Shown here one piece after another: positions 46,858-59,101 of a stretch of 64,000 bases of DNA. The DNA is from Orbilia blumenaviensis. Its lineage: Eukaryota; Ascomycota; Orbiliomycetes; Orbiliales; Orbiliaceae. The translations under genes and the position numbers were made by a program. The stretch lies in contig JAVHNS010000015.1 of assembly GCA_036872755.1 (NCBI GenBank), forward strand, positions 434,001-498,000. Reading direction: 5' to 3'. The first letter of the stretch is position 1. Each line of letters starts with the position of its first letter. Below the pieces are notes generated by a model. It saw only the letters and a program-made list of their open reading frames with translations, was not told where the DNA came from and did no database searches.

Positions 46858-49221
46858 TTTGTGTGATTAGCAGGTCAGGTCCCTGCGTCATGGATGGAAA
46901 CTTTTTTTCTCGTTCGACATCCACCCTCAAGATTCTTCCATCGCCTTCTGTACAAGGGTGTCAAATTAGCAAACCGTTCACTGCTTGTCAGCTTGGCTAC
47001 ACTGATCGACAGTGGCATCAATGAGGGCAGCTGAAATTTAGATCGTGGGAGAGGCTCTTCGCTGGGATGTTCGGATTAGTATGGTCATCCGGGAGGAACC
47101 AGCTAAAGTTTTTTTTTTTTTTTTTTTTTGTTCTTTCGCATTTGCAATGACGACGCGGAGCAGAAGCAAAAAATAAGAGAAGGCGAATGGGGATCCATTC
47201 GGCAGGAATAACAGCGATCTTATAGTACCAAATCTCCATTCTAGAAGCAAATTTGGCAGCTCCGGCTATCGAATCGTATCGAACAGATGACCAAAGCGAG
47301 GTGGAGATTAGGTTTGTGTTGCGTGGAGGTCGACACGATGATGATATATGTGGCGCTTCTTGTCGCCCGCAAAAGTCCAAAGCGAGGAGAATTTCTCATT
47401 GGAGTTTTTCGCACGGTTTGGCTCAATGAGGCTAGTCCAGAGCGCCACCGAGATCGTTATTTGAATTCAAATCTGGTCTTTGGATCTGGTCACTTCTGCT
47501 AGATCTCAAATGTTAAGGAAGGTGGAAGAAGAAAAAGTTTATAGTTCTTAGGCTTGATCATGATCTCTACTCGCTAGCTTCGATGGCGGCTGGCCGATGG
47601 GTGTGCGGTTGTGGTGGAGCTCGTAGGAAGCACAACAGGTTCAGATTGCCTGATAGACATCTTATTCCACAATTTATTCCTCCCGGCACGGTGGACCCGG
47701 TAGCTGAAAAGCTAGTTGCTTTTTCGATGCTCTTCCAATGCAAGCCTCGAAAATTGTCAACATCCGGCGGTCTCTGGTTCGCTGATGCTAGTTCTATTAG
47801 CTCTATGACTTGGATCCATCGACTCCATAGTATCGCATAAGTTAAAGTTAAAGTTGATGAACTTTCCCCTTTCGTTCATCGTGTACGAGAAGGACGAGCG
47901 CACAAGAGCAGGTTATCTCCAATTCTAATGAACGTACGTACGTTCGGTTTTCAATTGGGAGTATTTTCCTAGGAACTTTTGATTTCCGCTCCGTCAAAAC
48001 GACAGAACCGGTTGCTTTTTTCATCTAAGCAACGCTGCCGCCCGAAAGTGGACCTGGACGTCATGGGCGTACAGGGGGCGCCTTAATCGATACCTATCAG
48101 CAAGACGGGGTGGGGAAGACATGTGCTGTCCGGTTACGCTGGTGGCTGGCTGAAAAACCTAATTGCGGGCAATTAGACGCACCAAATCTTAAAGTGCAGC
48201 TTCTCTTTTTTACCACTTTTCAGTTTTCCTTCTTTCTTTTGAGGTTAAACATGCACACGTGCGGAGCAAGAAGCCCGGCAAGACTTGACTCTCAGGAGGG
48301 CACGGCCGGGTGGTTGGCAGCGATCCCCACCATGGTTTAGCAACTGGGGGAGAAGCTTTGCAATTTTAAACTTGATCACTGGATCCCCGCCCCAAACCCT
48401 TGAGGTCAGCAAAAAACGTTTTTGGAGGACGGATAGACGTGCTTACGTGCCTTGGTGGAATGTGCAGCTAACCGCAGGTCTTTGCATTCCCGGAGATTTG
48501 AATGTTCATTTCCAAGTCTGTGGAACCGCCGCCGGTGGACTTTGCAATGCTCCTAACCGCAAGCTTAAGACATTCCAGTTCATAATTTCCGGGCGAGTTT
48601 GTGGTCCACCTGATGTGCATTGCTTTGTCGATGTCGATGCTGAAATTTCGTAATTCCAAGCTCTAAAAGAAGAAAAAAAACAGTCCGAACCAAGCGAAAT
48701 AAAAATAGCTAGAAATTTGAAAGAGAGAGCGCAGATGCAAAATGGAAGCCGTATTTTGTGCCGTGGTCCCCGTCGAAGGCCTGCATTGCAGGGTTGATGC
48801 TATTTGGAGAGCTTCCCGTTGACGTTAAATGTCTTTACCGTGCCCCGAAATTAAGATGATTTCCACCCCTGGGCAGAATCCTCTGTAAAAGTGCGGACCC
48901 TGAGCTGCCGACGTTAAAATCGCCAATGCAACGACATCATCATGCTGTCGCTGAATTAATTTTATTTTATTTTGAGGTCGCATATTCTTAGCCTTCTGAT
49001 GGGTTAGCTTGCCCGCCAATTCCGTGCTATCGCCAGCCGTTATATCGCATATGGAATAATCGATCTTATTCAATTTTAAACTTGTAAATTGTTTGGAGGT
49101 CCCCGCAACTTGGCCTCCTTTCGCAGTTGCAACTTTTTTTTTTGCTTTCTCTTTCCTTCCCGGTCGACTTGTTTGATTGAGAGACTCGAGTGAGGCCTTC
49201 ACCTTCTTGTTAGTTAGTTAG

Positions 49222-49223
<2 letters not shown>

Positions 49224-49253
<30 letters not shown>
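49224..49253. repeat. Poly(T) run, 30 nt
   Basis: Uninterrupted run of 30 T, preceded by GTTAGTTAGTTAGTC, in gene-poor DNA upstream of the histidine kinase gene. Confidence 0.9.
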
Positions 49254-49256
<3 letters not shown>

Positions 49257-51164
49257 CCCACTCATCATCCAAATCCTGCCAGGCCATATCTAGATATCAC
49301 TCTCTCACTTCCTCCTCTCGATTCAAACGGAAGTCTTGGTGTTCCTTGTCATCACAGGATAGGACGGGACAGGGCCAGGACAGGACAGGACGAGTTGAAC
49401 GGCCCAAAGACAAAAAAGGTGGGCGGACAGGTTCGGGTTACGTAGAAAACGGATTACCCGGTTCGGGGAAATATAGCCTGCTTTTAAATCCATGAATCTA
49501 CTTTCACCGTCCGTGCAGCAGTGCATACCCTACAGAACCCACAGCGTCAGTAATCGAGAAATAAGTAAGTACCATTAAGTCAGTAATGAACAGTGCTAGC
49601 TCGTCTTGCAGCTTGCGGTGAGGTAAGGTAGAGGGAGGTCTGGCTTGATACATACGTGCATGCCTGTTAGCAGACTTGGCTGTGGTTCAAGTCCAATTTG
49701 ACTCGCTTCACCCGATTTCTCCACGTTTTTTCCCACTAACGAGATCCCGCAGCTCTGGTCTGGTGGACATTGTGCACAAGGGCATATCCGCCCTTCCCTT
49801 CTTCCCCCCCATCGAAATACCCTCATCGGAGTGCAGCAGAAGGTAATTACTCCAGCTCTAGTCCGGCCGAAGGACTTAGTGACTTGTCAGGTAATATCAA
49901 CTTCAAAAAGCAAAGACAAAAGAAGCCACTTCACTGTCTTCGGGTCCCGTTGGTAGCTGTCACTAGCTAACCCTTGATAACAGGTTTGATATGCCCGCCT
50001 GCTTGCTGCAAGATGCATCATTCCTGGTCCCAGACAAGCGCTCCATGCACTAACCTTTTCACTTCTGCTCGATAGCCCCCTGTTCTCTGCTATAATTCAC
50101 ATACATACCTCCATACAAATTCTTTGTCAGGAACTATCAACCGACGCTTTCCCATTGAGCTGTCAGTCAGCCAGTCTGTCTGTCCAAGAGCCTCGGTGAC
50201 ACTCGAGTCCCACCCCCAAGTGCAAGTTCTAGTTCTCTCAACGGGCCAGGACTGAACGCTCCCCGGCAATACCTATCCTGAGGTTCTCCACTTCAAGCAG
50301 AGATTTTTACATACATGGTATAGTGGCCTCCTGGGCCTTTGTTAAGCCCGGCTTACTGTCCAATATACCTTTCCCTCCTCTTCTGTTGTCGTCCTCTGTC
50401 CCCCAACCCCTCTCGTCTAATAGGCTTTTGATAATAGCACCCGAAAGCCACAAAACTACTGTCGATTGTCACACACCACTTAACCTAACCTCAGCTGTTG
50501 AACGCCGTTGACGCAAGACGGCTGTTTTGCATCATCATAATACATTGTTCTTCCTAGCTTAGGGGGGGGTTCTGCATATACAACTTGTTGTAGGTCCTAA
50601 CCCGCTCTCTCGTGGCCACCAGCGGGCACCACGCCAGCAAGGCAAAAAAATTAAACACAGTCTACCCTGCACCCCTCTCACCTCTGCCCACGCCCCTTGG
50701 AAACTTTCGGCGAGGAAGATCGTTTCCTCTCTTGATTGCTTCTACTCGCATCAATTGGGGGGTGGGGACCTTTTTTAATCTGCTTTGTTCCAATCTTTGT
50801 TTTAAAAACCTCGAAGCCAAAGTTTACATTTCGGGGCGGTCATCGTGTACTGCAAGTTGTTAGATCGGAGCAACCACCCAACTCTATTGTCTGCTCCCTC
50901 GATCCTAGTCCGAACCTATCACGGGGGTGACACTAAAAGCGAAACAAAAAACGAACACTTGCTCACAAAATTCCACCCAAAATTTATATTCTTGTTTCTG
51001 TTTTTTTGTCACCCCCGTGCCTATTTACTGGGGTATGCTGCTCGGCTACTTGGAGGTCCATAATTGTCCTTATTGCCAAAAAAGCTAAGACTGAGGACCA
51101 AGATCCAGACAGTTGAGACCAACCCTCCCTCAGGTCCATCCCGAGGATTCCGTGGCAAGGGAAG

Positions 51165-51198
<34 letters not shown>
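51165..51198. repeat. Poly(A) run, 34 nt
   Basis: The longest homopolymer in the window: 34 A, about 800 bp upstream of the histidine kinase start codon. Assembly length here may be unreliable. Confidence 0.9.
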
Positions 51199-51200
<2 letters not shown>

Positions 51201-52006
51201 ATACTGAGAACTATTATAGCTAGGCTTAGTTGAGGTACCTAACAAATTCTAACTAACAGAAAAACAGCAAATCCCGTCTTTCCTGAGATCGTTATTTGCG
51301 ACATTCCATTTGGTCTACAGTCTATCCTGATAGGGCTGTGGCGAGCCTTGCTTTTCATACCTGCACCTTCAGTCTCTGTGCTGTACAAAAGCTTCTTTGG
51401 CTTTGCTGTTTCTATCTTCTATCTTACCACTTGCTCCAGCAGCTTTCTTCGTCTATCGCTATATCATTTTTTCCCTGTGCCCTTTACGAGCTGAGCTTGT
51501 CGGTGGCCGTATCATTTGACGCTCTTTCCCCTTCTGGCCTTCCGTTCTCTCGTTATTCGTGTCGGACTACCCCTCATAGGAACGCTCCTTCATTCTGATC
51601 CATCGTCGTAGATCGACAATAGACGGAGTTCAGGCACCAGGCACCAGGAAGAACACCATACCCGACTTTCTTGTTTAATTTTATCACATTTTTCAAAACG
51701 GCACTCTGACGACGACGAAGCGGAACAGCCTGTCAAACTACTGCAGACTACTCTGCTTACATGCAGAAGGATACGAAAGCAGTTGACTTGTCGCTAGTTC
51801 ATTCGATTGCCCGATTTCGATCCGCTCGCAGGTGTACTCCCCTTTCCACGTCGTTCCCCACAAATCCAGTTGCGGTCATGTCCGTTTGACCTTTCGAATC
51901 ACGACCCTGAAATTGAGCATCCGCCCTGAATAAAGCTTCCGTTACGACCTCTCTTCGTCCAGTGGCAAATTTCCTTTTTGCCCGTCTACAGGGGAATTCA
52001 ACCGTC

Positions 52007-55000
52007 ATGGCTACATCAGGAGTATATATGAACGACCTTGTGGAACTCGGGCTTCAATCTTTATCTTTCGTGCAAAGTCCCGCCCGATTACTCATTGCAG
52101 ACTCCAATGATAATATCTTAGGCATAAATAATGCTGCCAGACGGTTTTTGTTCCCTTCGTCATCATCCGGGCCAATCAACAAATTGGCCCCGAATCTGAA
52201 GGACTTACCGTTAGTGCTTCTGGACCAGGACGCCCAAAGGTAAGTATCGAGCTATTACCTTTCCTCACGCGCGGCATATTACGACGATGGCCCTCAACTC
52301 TATCTCTCAATGCTTTCAACTTGGCAGTCAATCCACCAATGCGTTCTAATGCTTCTAAACTTTGACAGGTGGATCAAACTCGACCAAGTGCTCGCGAATG
52401 TTCGGGAAGAACTCAAGCGCGGTGACACCTCCCATAATTGCGTGGAGGCGGCCACCAATAGCAATCATGAGAACCCGAACACGCCTGTCCGGATAGAATC
52501 GTCTCTAATACAGACATCATCGGGGACAGTATTCAGCAGCTTATGTCTGGTACCAATGGAAACAGATGCACAAGGGGAACGGTCGACCACAGCAGTTGTT
52601 CCAAAACTAATGCACATGAAAGACAAAATTCTCGACCATTTACACGAGCTTGTTATATTTTGTCTTTCGATTGACGGCAATCTCCTTGTCACAAACAAAG
52701 CAGCGGAGGCACTACTCGGTGATAGTACCCCAGAAGTTGGAAGAGGAATCGACTGGCTGAAGGAGCGATGGAAGGTATACGAGCCCGACTTTTCTGCAGA
52801 AATTCCGTTTGAGAAATGGGGTATATACCCGCTACTCACGGAAGGTGTGATTGTGAGACAAACGATTGGGTATTACGATCCAACTGGCGCACCTAAGATT
52901 ATCGAACTAGGAGGAGAGCCGATTAGAGACGACAACGGAAATCTAGTAGCCGGGAGTGCGTCCTCCTTTGATTCTGTCTACCCCTCGACTTGCGAGATTT
53001 TCCGGCTAGCGGCTTATCCTGTCGACTATTTTGCGTTGTCTCCAACAGAAGCTAACATATCTCGATATACTAGTTGTTTGGCTAAAGGATGAAACGAGCT
53101 GGCATAAAAAAGGCGAAGAGAAGTTTAGGCGGATATGTAACTCTATCCCCCAAATGGTATGGCGTTCATGGTCTTTAATTATCACTTTCGTGGCTCACCA
53201 TATCTAGATGTTCGCCCTGACACCGGATATCAAACCCGAATACTTCAACAAACGCTGGTACGAGTATACTGGGTTATCTATTGAGAAGATCAGTAGTGGA
53301 CATCACAACCCATTTTTGAATATTTGCCATCCCGTGAGATTGCCATCTTTCCTTTCATCGATAATTCTCTTCAAATATCTTACATGCTATTTTGGGGCTG
53401 TATAGGAGGACCAAGTTGCTGTAGAAGATGCTTGGAAACTTGCAGATGTATCAGAAAGTCCGGTTCAGGTTCAGTTCAGGTGTAGAGATTCGGAAGGCGA
53501 CTATCGTTGGATGCTGTGTCGGGTAAGCTCGATTCTATTCTTGCTGTACATTGAAAGGGCTGATCTGACGGACGAGCATACAAGGCGAATTGCTATTTCG
53601 ATAACCAAGGACAAGTTTCCAAATGGTATGTTATATCTGTTCAAGCGTGACTATAGTTATTTAACGAAGTATAGGTATGGAACTTTAACCGACATCAACG
53701 AACGTAAGTCGAACTGAGCCTCTGGGCCCCGCCATACATCCTAGGAAATATACTCACTACCCCCGACCATAGAAATAGAAGCTGTCGAAGAGCAATACCG
53801 GCTTCAAGATCAACTGTCCCAAATAATCCACAGCAGTCAGCTTTGTGTCATGAGAGTCGAAAATACACCAGACCGACGGATCTCCACTCTACACGGCCGG
53901 ATGATATTTCCCGTAGGCGACAAACTTGCCGTCGGCGCCAACTTCCTGGAGGCATTTAAGGGATACGACGCATTTACAGAACCCCTCGAGCGACTTTTCA
54001 CGAAGCAAGGTGAACTCATTGGACCCGATGTTACGGCGGAAATTGAGATGAAGGGGAAATGGTTTCGATGTCGGTTTACACCCAACGGACCAAGAAGTGT
54101 TCCAGCGGCCGGAAAGCCGGAAAGTATTTCGCCAATAAAGGGGAGCCCGGTTGATGCGGTTGTGCTAGTTGCGGCGGATGTGACTGCGAGATACATAGCC
54201 GATAAGGAGAAGTCACAACTTGAAGAGAGGGAGTCGGCGGCTGTTAAGGAGTCACAATTGAAAAGTACCTTTTTGGCAAATGCGTCACATGAAATCCGAA
54301 CGTGAGTTCTTGCGAAGCTCATTGGATATGGCTCGGGCTCTGACGAAGTAACACAGGCCGATCTCCCAAATTATTGGAATGTCTGAAGTCCTACTGGACA
54401 CACATCTTGGTTCGTAGGCTTTCAAAGGGTCGGTTTACTAGCATATTCTGACTTCCTTACAGAGGCTCAGCAGATGGAATACACGACCAATATTAATCGA
54501 AGTGCCAATGCCCTCAAGGCGATTATCTCCGACATTCTCGACCTTTCTAAGATTGAAGCCAAAAAAATGACAATTACTAACAGCGCATTCGACCTAAGCA
54601 TGTTGCTCAACGAAATAATCAACATGTTCAAAGTTACGACTAGCCAAAAGGGACTTAGTTTTGACCATATCAGTATCCTGGACGAATCGGATCATCTTGT
54701 GATTGGGGACCAAGGGAGGGTTCGGCAGATTTTGACTAATCTCATGGGAAACGTTTGTGGCAACGCCTTGATTCTAATCCTGGATTGGGCAATGACTAAT
54801 ACGGTGCATCTTTTAAGGCCTTCAAATTCACATCGGATGGGTTCATCCGGATGATTACTATGCGAGATAAAGAACAGCCAGACCCAGACAGGGTACGAAT
54901 TCGGTTTACCGTTGAAGATAGCGGTGTGGGGATATCAGACGAGGCTTTGAAGAAGATATTTTTACCCTTCAGCCAAGCTGACCAGACCACCAGCGCGAAG

Positions 55001-56027
55001 TTCGGAGGAACTGGGTTGGGGCTTTCGATTTCTAAAGAGGTTTGACCGGCATTTCCCCCCAAGCAATACAAGACACAGCCTAACGAATTTTACAGTTGGT
55101 CGAACTGATGCATGGTGAGATTGCATTGGAGCGGAGTAAGGGTGGCCCTGGCTGCGTCGCCTGGTTCACTATCCCATTTCAACGTTATGATGGGCGCAAA
55201 ACTATCGACCTAGTCCCGGATAGCGACAGTAATAATGCAATGAACCGTTTCCGCTTCGAGATGGAGCGTGCAATGATGCGACACGACGAAGAGAATTCAT
55301 CCGTCGGATCCGTCAGCCCTGCGCCTTCACCTCGCGCCAGGGCCGCACAACTGCATAATGCCTCGCCGGTACCCAACATGATATCGAACTCGGTTTTGTC
55401 GCGAGTAACAAACTCGGCAACATTAATGCCACCGCCTGAGCATCCGGCTTCGACATCCAGGGGTTCAAATTCGGCGTCAATTGATCGCTCCGGCGACCCT
55501 ATTCGGGTGCTCCTTATCGACGACGACCACGTTGTTCGCTTGGTATTTGTACGATATCTGCAAGGTGTGGGGTGTACTGTTTATACGGCAGATAACGGGC
55601 AGGCGGGACTCGACCTTTTAGAGAAGACGTCAAATGGTGGAGGTTTCCCTGATTTGGTACTAACAGATTGCCGGATGCCCATTATGGTATGTCTCCGCCC
55701 CCGCCCCCCGGTATAGGTGCCGCAAAGCTAACTTTTTTTGGATAGGATGGGTATACTTTCGCGCGCAGAGTGCGAACTCACCCGCTAGCCAGCATAAGAT
55801 CTTTACCAGTGGTGGCTATGTCTGCTGCTACGACTGACGAAGAAAGAGCGCGTTGTAAAGAGGTGGGAATGACCCAATTTTTATCGAAGCCAGCGAAGAA
55901 GGAGGAATTATATGAGGTTCTGTCAGGGGTTTTGAGACCGAGGAGGAGGTCTGATAGAGCCAGTAGTTCGAACTCATCAGGGCCAACATCCGTCCCTGGG
56001 TCAAGTGGAGGGGGGGGTTCGAATTGA
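52007..56027 (+). CDS. Hybrid PAS histidine kinase
   Basis: Thirteen exons: 52007-52239, 52369-52955, 53074-53156, 53208-53333, 53406-53522, 53585-53625, 53675-53703, 53773-54301, 54357-54409, 54463-54752, 54818-55039, 55096-55686 and 55746-56027, giving 1060 residues; every junction keeps frame. It is a cytosolic-type hybrid sensor kinase that should pass phosphate through Ypd1 to Ssk1 or Skn7. Order: PAS-like segments about residues 10-110 and 175-270, a clear PAS at 285-400, another PAS-like part at 410-540, the H box SHEIRTP with His578, the ATP-binding domain with Asn696 in the N box and the DSGVGI, FLPFSQAD and GGTGLGL motifs, a Ser-rich linker, and a receiver domain with Asp912-914, phospho-acceptor Asp961 and Lys1015. 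All catalytic residues are present and there is no membrane segment. The ligand and fungal class are not assigned. Two exons are only 41 and 29 nt. Confidence 0.94.
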
Positions 56028-59000
56028 ATCGTTGCCTGGGTGGGGTGGATTATAGCGGTTGTTCAGGGGTGGTTTGGCGGAATCTTCGGGACAAGGAAAG
56101 TTAACGACAGCAGGGGAATCCAGCCGGGATAGCCACCTGACATCGAAGTATCGACGACAGCTCGAAGCCCTACCTAGAGGCCCACGTTTTTTCAGATTGA
56201 ATAAAGTATTTGATACCCAACATGATTTCTCACCGTCGCACAATTTGCATCATCGGCATCACCATCATCTCCCCATACACCACCACCACAATTCTATCAC
56301 AAACAACTACATTTTACCGGCGTTACTGGTCTCATACACCAGCATCCAAAGTGTCAAGGCGTTACCGCGTTTTTTCTAGGAAAAAATGAAAGAATTTGAC
56401 TCATGAAAGAATCATTCACAATACAGGTAGTATCCGTTATTTTGGGGTCAGTTTCTTAAATTGTTTGGTTAATTCGGTCTCGTTCGTTTCACATCTTCAT
56501 TCGTTTTAGGATTTTTACGCTCGTTTGCTTTTTGCTCTGTTCTGTTCATTCGTTATACTATTGCTACCATTGCTTTTCCTTCTACCACGGGTAGGTATTT
56601 TCTAGACTGAGGCCGACGGAACCTTTGAGTTCAAGCTTCTTCTAAACTACAGCGTGCGGTTTTACTCTTCCTATCCCTTTTGATATCCTTCGTATACAGT
56701 TTTATACAGGTCAGAAAACACCTATGAATTTACACTGATGTTCTAATTTTACAAAAGGGAAAACTTGAATGTAATTTTGTTTGCTTTCTTAACTTTTCTC
56801 TATATTTTATTGCATATACTACTTTCCCACTACTTCCTTCTTCTATTTTTACTATTTCTCCATTTTTGTATATAACTTTCTAAAAATTTGCTATTCCTAA
56901 GTTTTTTTTTTTTTTTTTTTACTTTTCTCACGACGACGACGACGGGGAGTTCCTTTCTTCTTCTTCTCCTTCTCCCCTCTTCATTTTCTTCTCTCTATCT
57001 CTTTTTTTAAGGTGGCTGTACGTAATTTAATCCGCCCGTTCCGGGGCTCCTACAGTGAGAATATCGATATCCACGATAATACACCAACCGATGCCCCTTT
57101 CCGAGCGTAGGGTTCGCCGGATATCAGATTAACGTTAAACGTCAAGTCAAGCTTCCGCCCTTCCACCATTGGCATCGGAAATCTAGATCCATCTCTTGCA
57201 GACTCCGAGACATTTAATTTAAATTAATCTAAAGGTGACTGGCTGCGCATGCATACATACATACAAACATACATACACACACATATATGTAAGCATGCAG
57301 ATTCCTATCACATCCACATCCAGAATCCCACCTACCAGAAAACCTCGAATATCAAAGAGCCACCTGTCCGACAGTACTCCCCCCCCACGTGGGATTTTGA
57401 GGATTGATTGGATAAGATTGTTTGAAAATGGTTTGAAGCACACGATGGTGGGAATTATTCATAAGTGAACACGTTTCCACATGACCTGCGAGAAATTGGA
57501 TTTCGTTTCCTGGTGTCGAGATGTCGACATATTCGCCCCCCCTACCCCCCAATAACTGTAAGAAGGAAAGAAAAGTCCCATCCAAACGGAATTCGTGGAT
57601 CAAAGATTATATTATACATAACCCTCCCATATCCGGCACATTTCAGAAACATCCGATCATGCACGTTTAACAAAAAAAACACGTGTGTGTCACATAAAAG
57701 CTCTCCCAATTAATTCCCTGCATCCATTAAAAAAAAAAAAAGATCCGTATCAAAATCGATATCCCACGATATCCGAGTCGACGGTACACCGGTACCGCAA
57801 GTTCCCAAAAAAAAATCTTAAATTAACCTCCTACTCCCAAAACCTGCATGCCACGTCCCACAGATGCGATGCATCGGCGGCCGATAAAAAAAACCAAATG
57901 AAACCCAAACCAAAGGATACCCTTGACCCAAACCTGATGCGATGCATATGTCATGCAAGATGTCAACACGTTATCACACTACATGACAGCAGCAGCAGCA
58001 GATGTATGTACAGCAAGGTGAGACAATCCGAGTCCCTCCCCGGGCCATTCCTCCCTTGCCCCACCAATAAGTTCCAATTCTTTGGAAAAAGTTGGTTGGG
58101 CGTACGGCTGAAAGGGGATGGGGGGCGATTGATTTAAGCTTATTTTTGGGCAGCCAGTAATATATGGACATTTGTAGCTTACGATTTTGGATGGTTGTTG
58201 ATTGCCGTTGGTTGGGATTATGTGAAGGAATACGGTACGGATGTCTACGGGAAGCACCTATGGATTGACGGTAGTGGTGGTCATTTTAATGCAATGCAGT
58301 ATCATTCAACCTGTTACCCCTAGTTTATCGCCCTTGCTTGCTTTTATATGTGACTCTCATGAAAAAGAAGGAAAAGAGAAAAAAAGGAAAAGGAAAAGGA
58401 GAAAGCGAGGGAAGAAGAACAGGTAGTGTATATACTCAAGTAGGAAGGGAAGAAAAGAGAAATTAATTGGGCCCCATTGACAAGTACGATAACAAGAAAA
58501 GGTAAGAAAAGAACAAAGAAAGAAAAGAAAAAGGAAGAAGAAAAAAAGGCCATCGTAGTCTTCAAGGAGAAACCGATTTTATTCATCTCAATCATCATAC
58601 CCATAAAAAAAACACACGAAGAAGATAAGTGCGGCAAAAAGGAATATGCTGATAAGCAGAAAGAAGCAAAAAGGTATGTTAAGTCGTTGTGGCACGGTCC
58701 CTTCTAGAGAGGATGTGAAGGTTGGGCCTTAAGGGCGAAGGAGGCGGAAGAGGCGATCTCCGAAGTATGGAGTCGTTCCAGTGGGGCCTTCTCATCCCTG
58801 CCTGGTGGTACGACGGCGCGTATTTTGTGGCGTGAGCGTGGGGTAGTTGTAGAGATAATATGCGGCGGCTGCTGCACGGGGTTTAGGAGGAATCGATGGA
58901 TCCCTAGGTTTAGGAGGCTTTTTCGACTTTATATAGAAGGTCGATAAAGACTTCCCTTTATCTATCCTTCTTAGAGGCTGGGGTGATGTTTATTCCCATC

Positions 59001-59101
59001 TCTGGGATTTCAGATGGTCGTCTCCCTCTCGCGACTATAAAAGTAGTACCTGTCCGTGGATTAGTACCATATAATATCAAAATAGAATTGAAGAAATGAG
59101 C
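56028..59101. other. Intergenic region, convergent gene ends
   Basis: This 3.1 kb stretch lies between the 3' ends of the kinase and mitoferrin genes. It is T-rich from 56.4 to 57.0 kb, with a T19 run at 56902-56920, followed by CATA-type repeats near 57250-57290 and purine-rich stretches at 58360-58560. Overlapping short frames on both strands look like chance. No RNA gene was recognised. Confidence 0.65.

Larger units (their letters stand above)
44791..52006. other. 7.2 kb gene-poor intergenic region
   Basis: The region lies between the divergent starts of ECO1 and the histidine kinase. The ECO1 promoter with twin MCB boxes is at its left end. Inside are a weak candidate gene (46035-46857) and a Cys-rich open frame without ATG (48285-48653), a T21 run at 47109-47129, a T30 run at 49224-49253, GGACA-type repeats near 49365-49392, and an A34 run at 51165-51198. 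From about 49.9 to 51.9 kb the plus strand is pyrimidine-rich, as in a long promoter or leader of the kinase gene. No transposon remnant was recognised. Confidence 0.6.
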
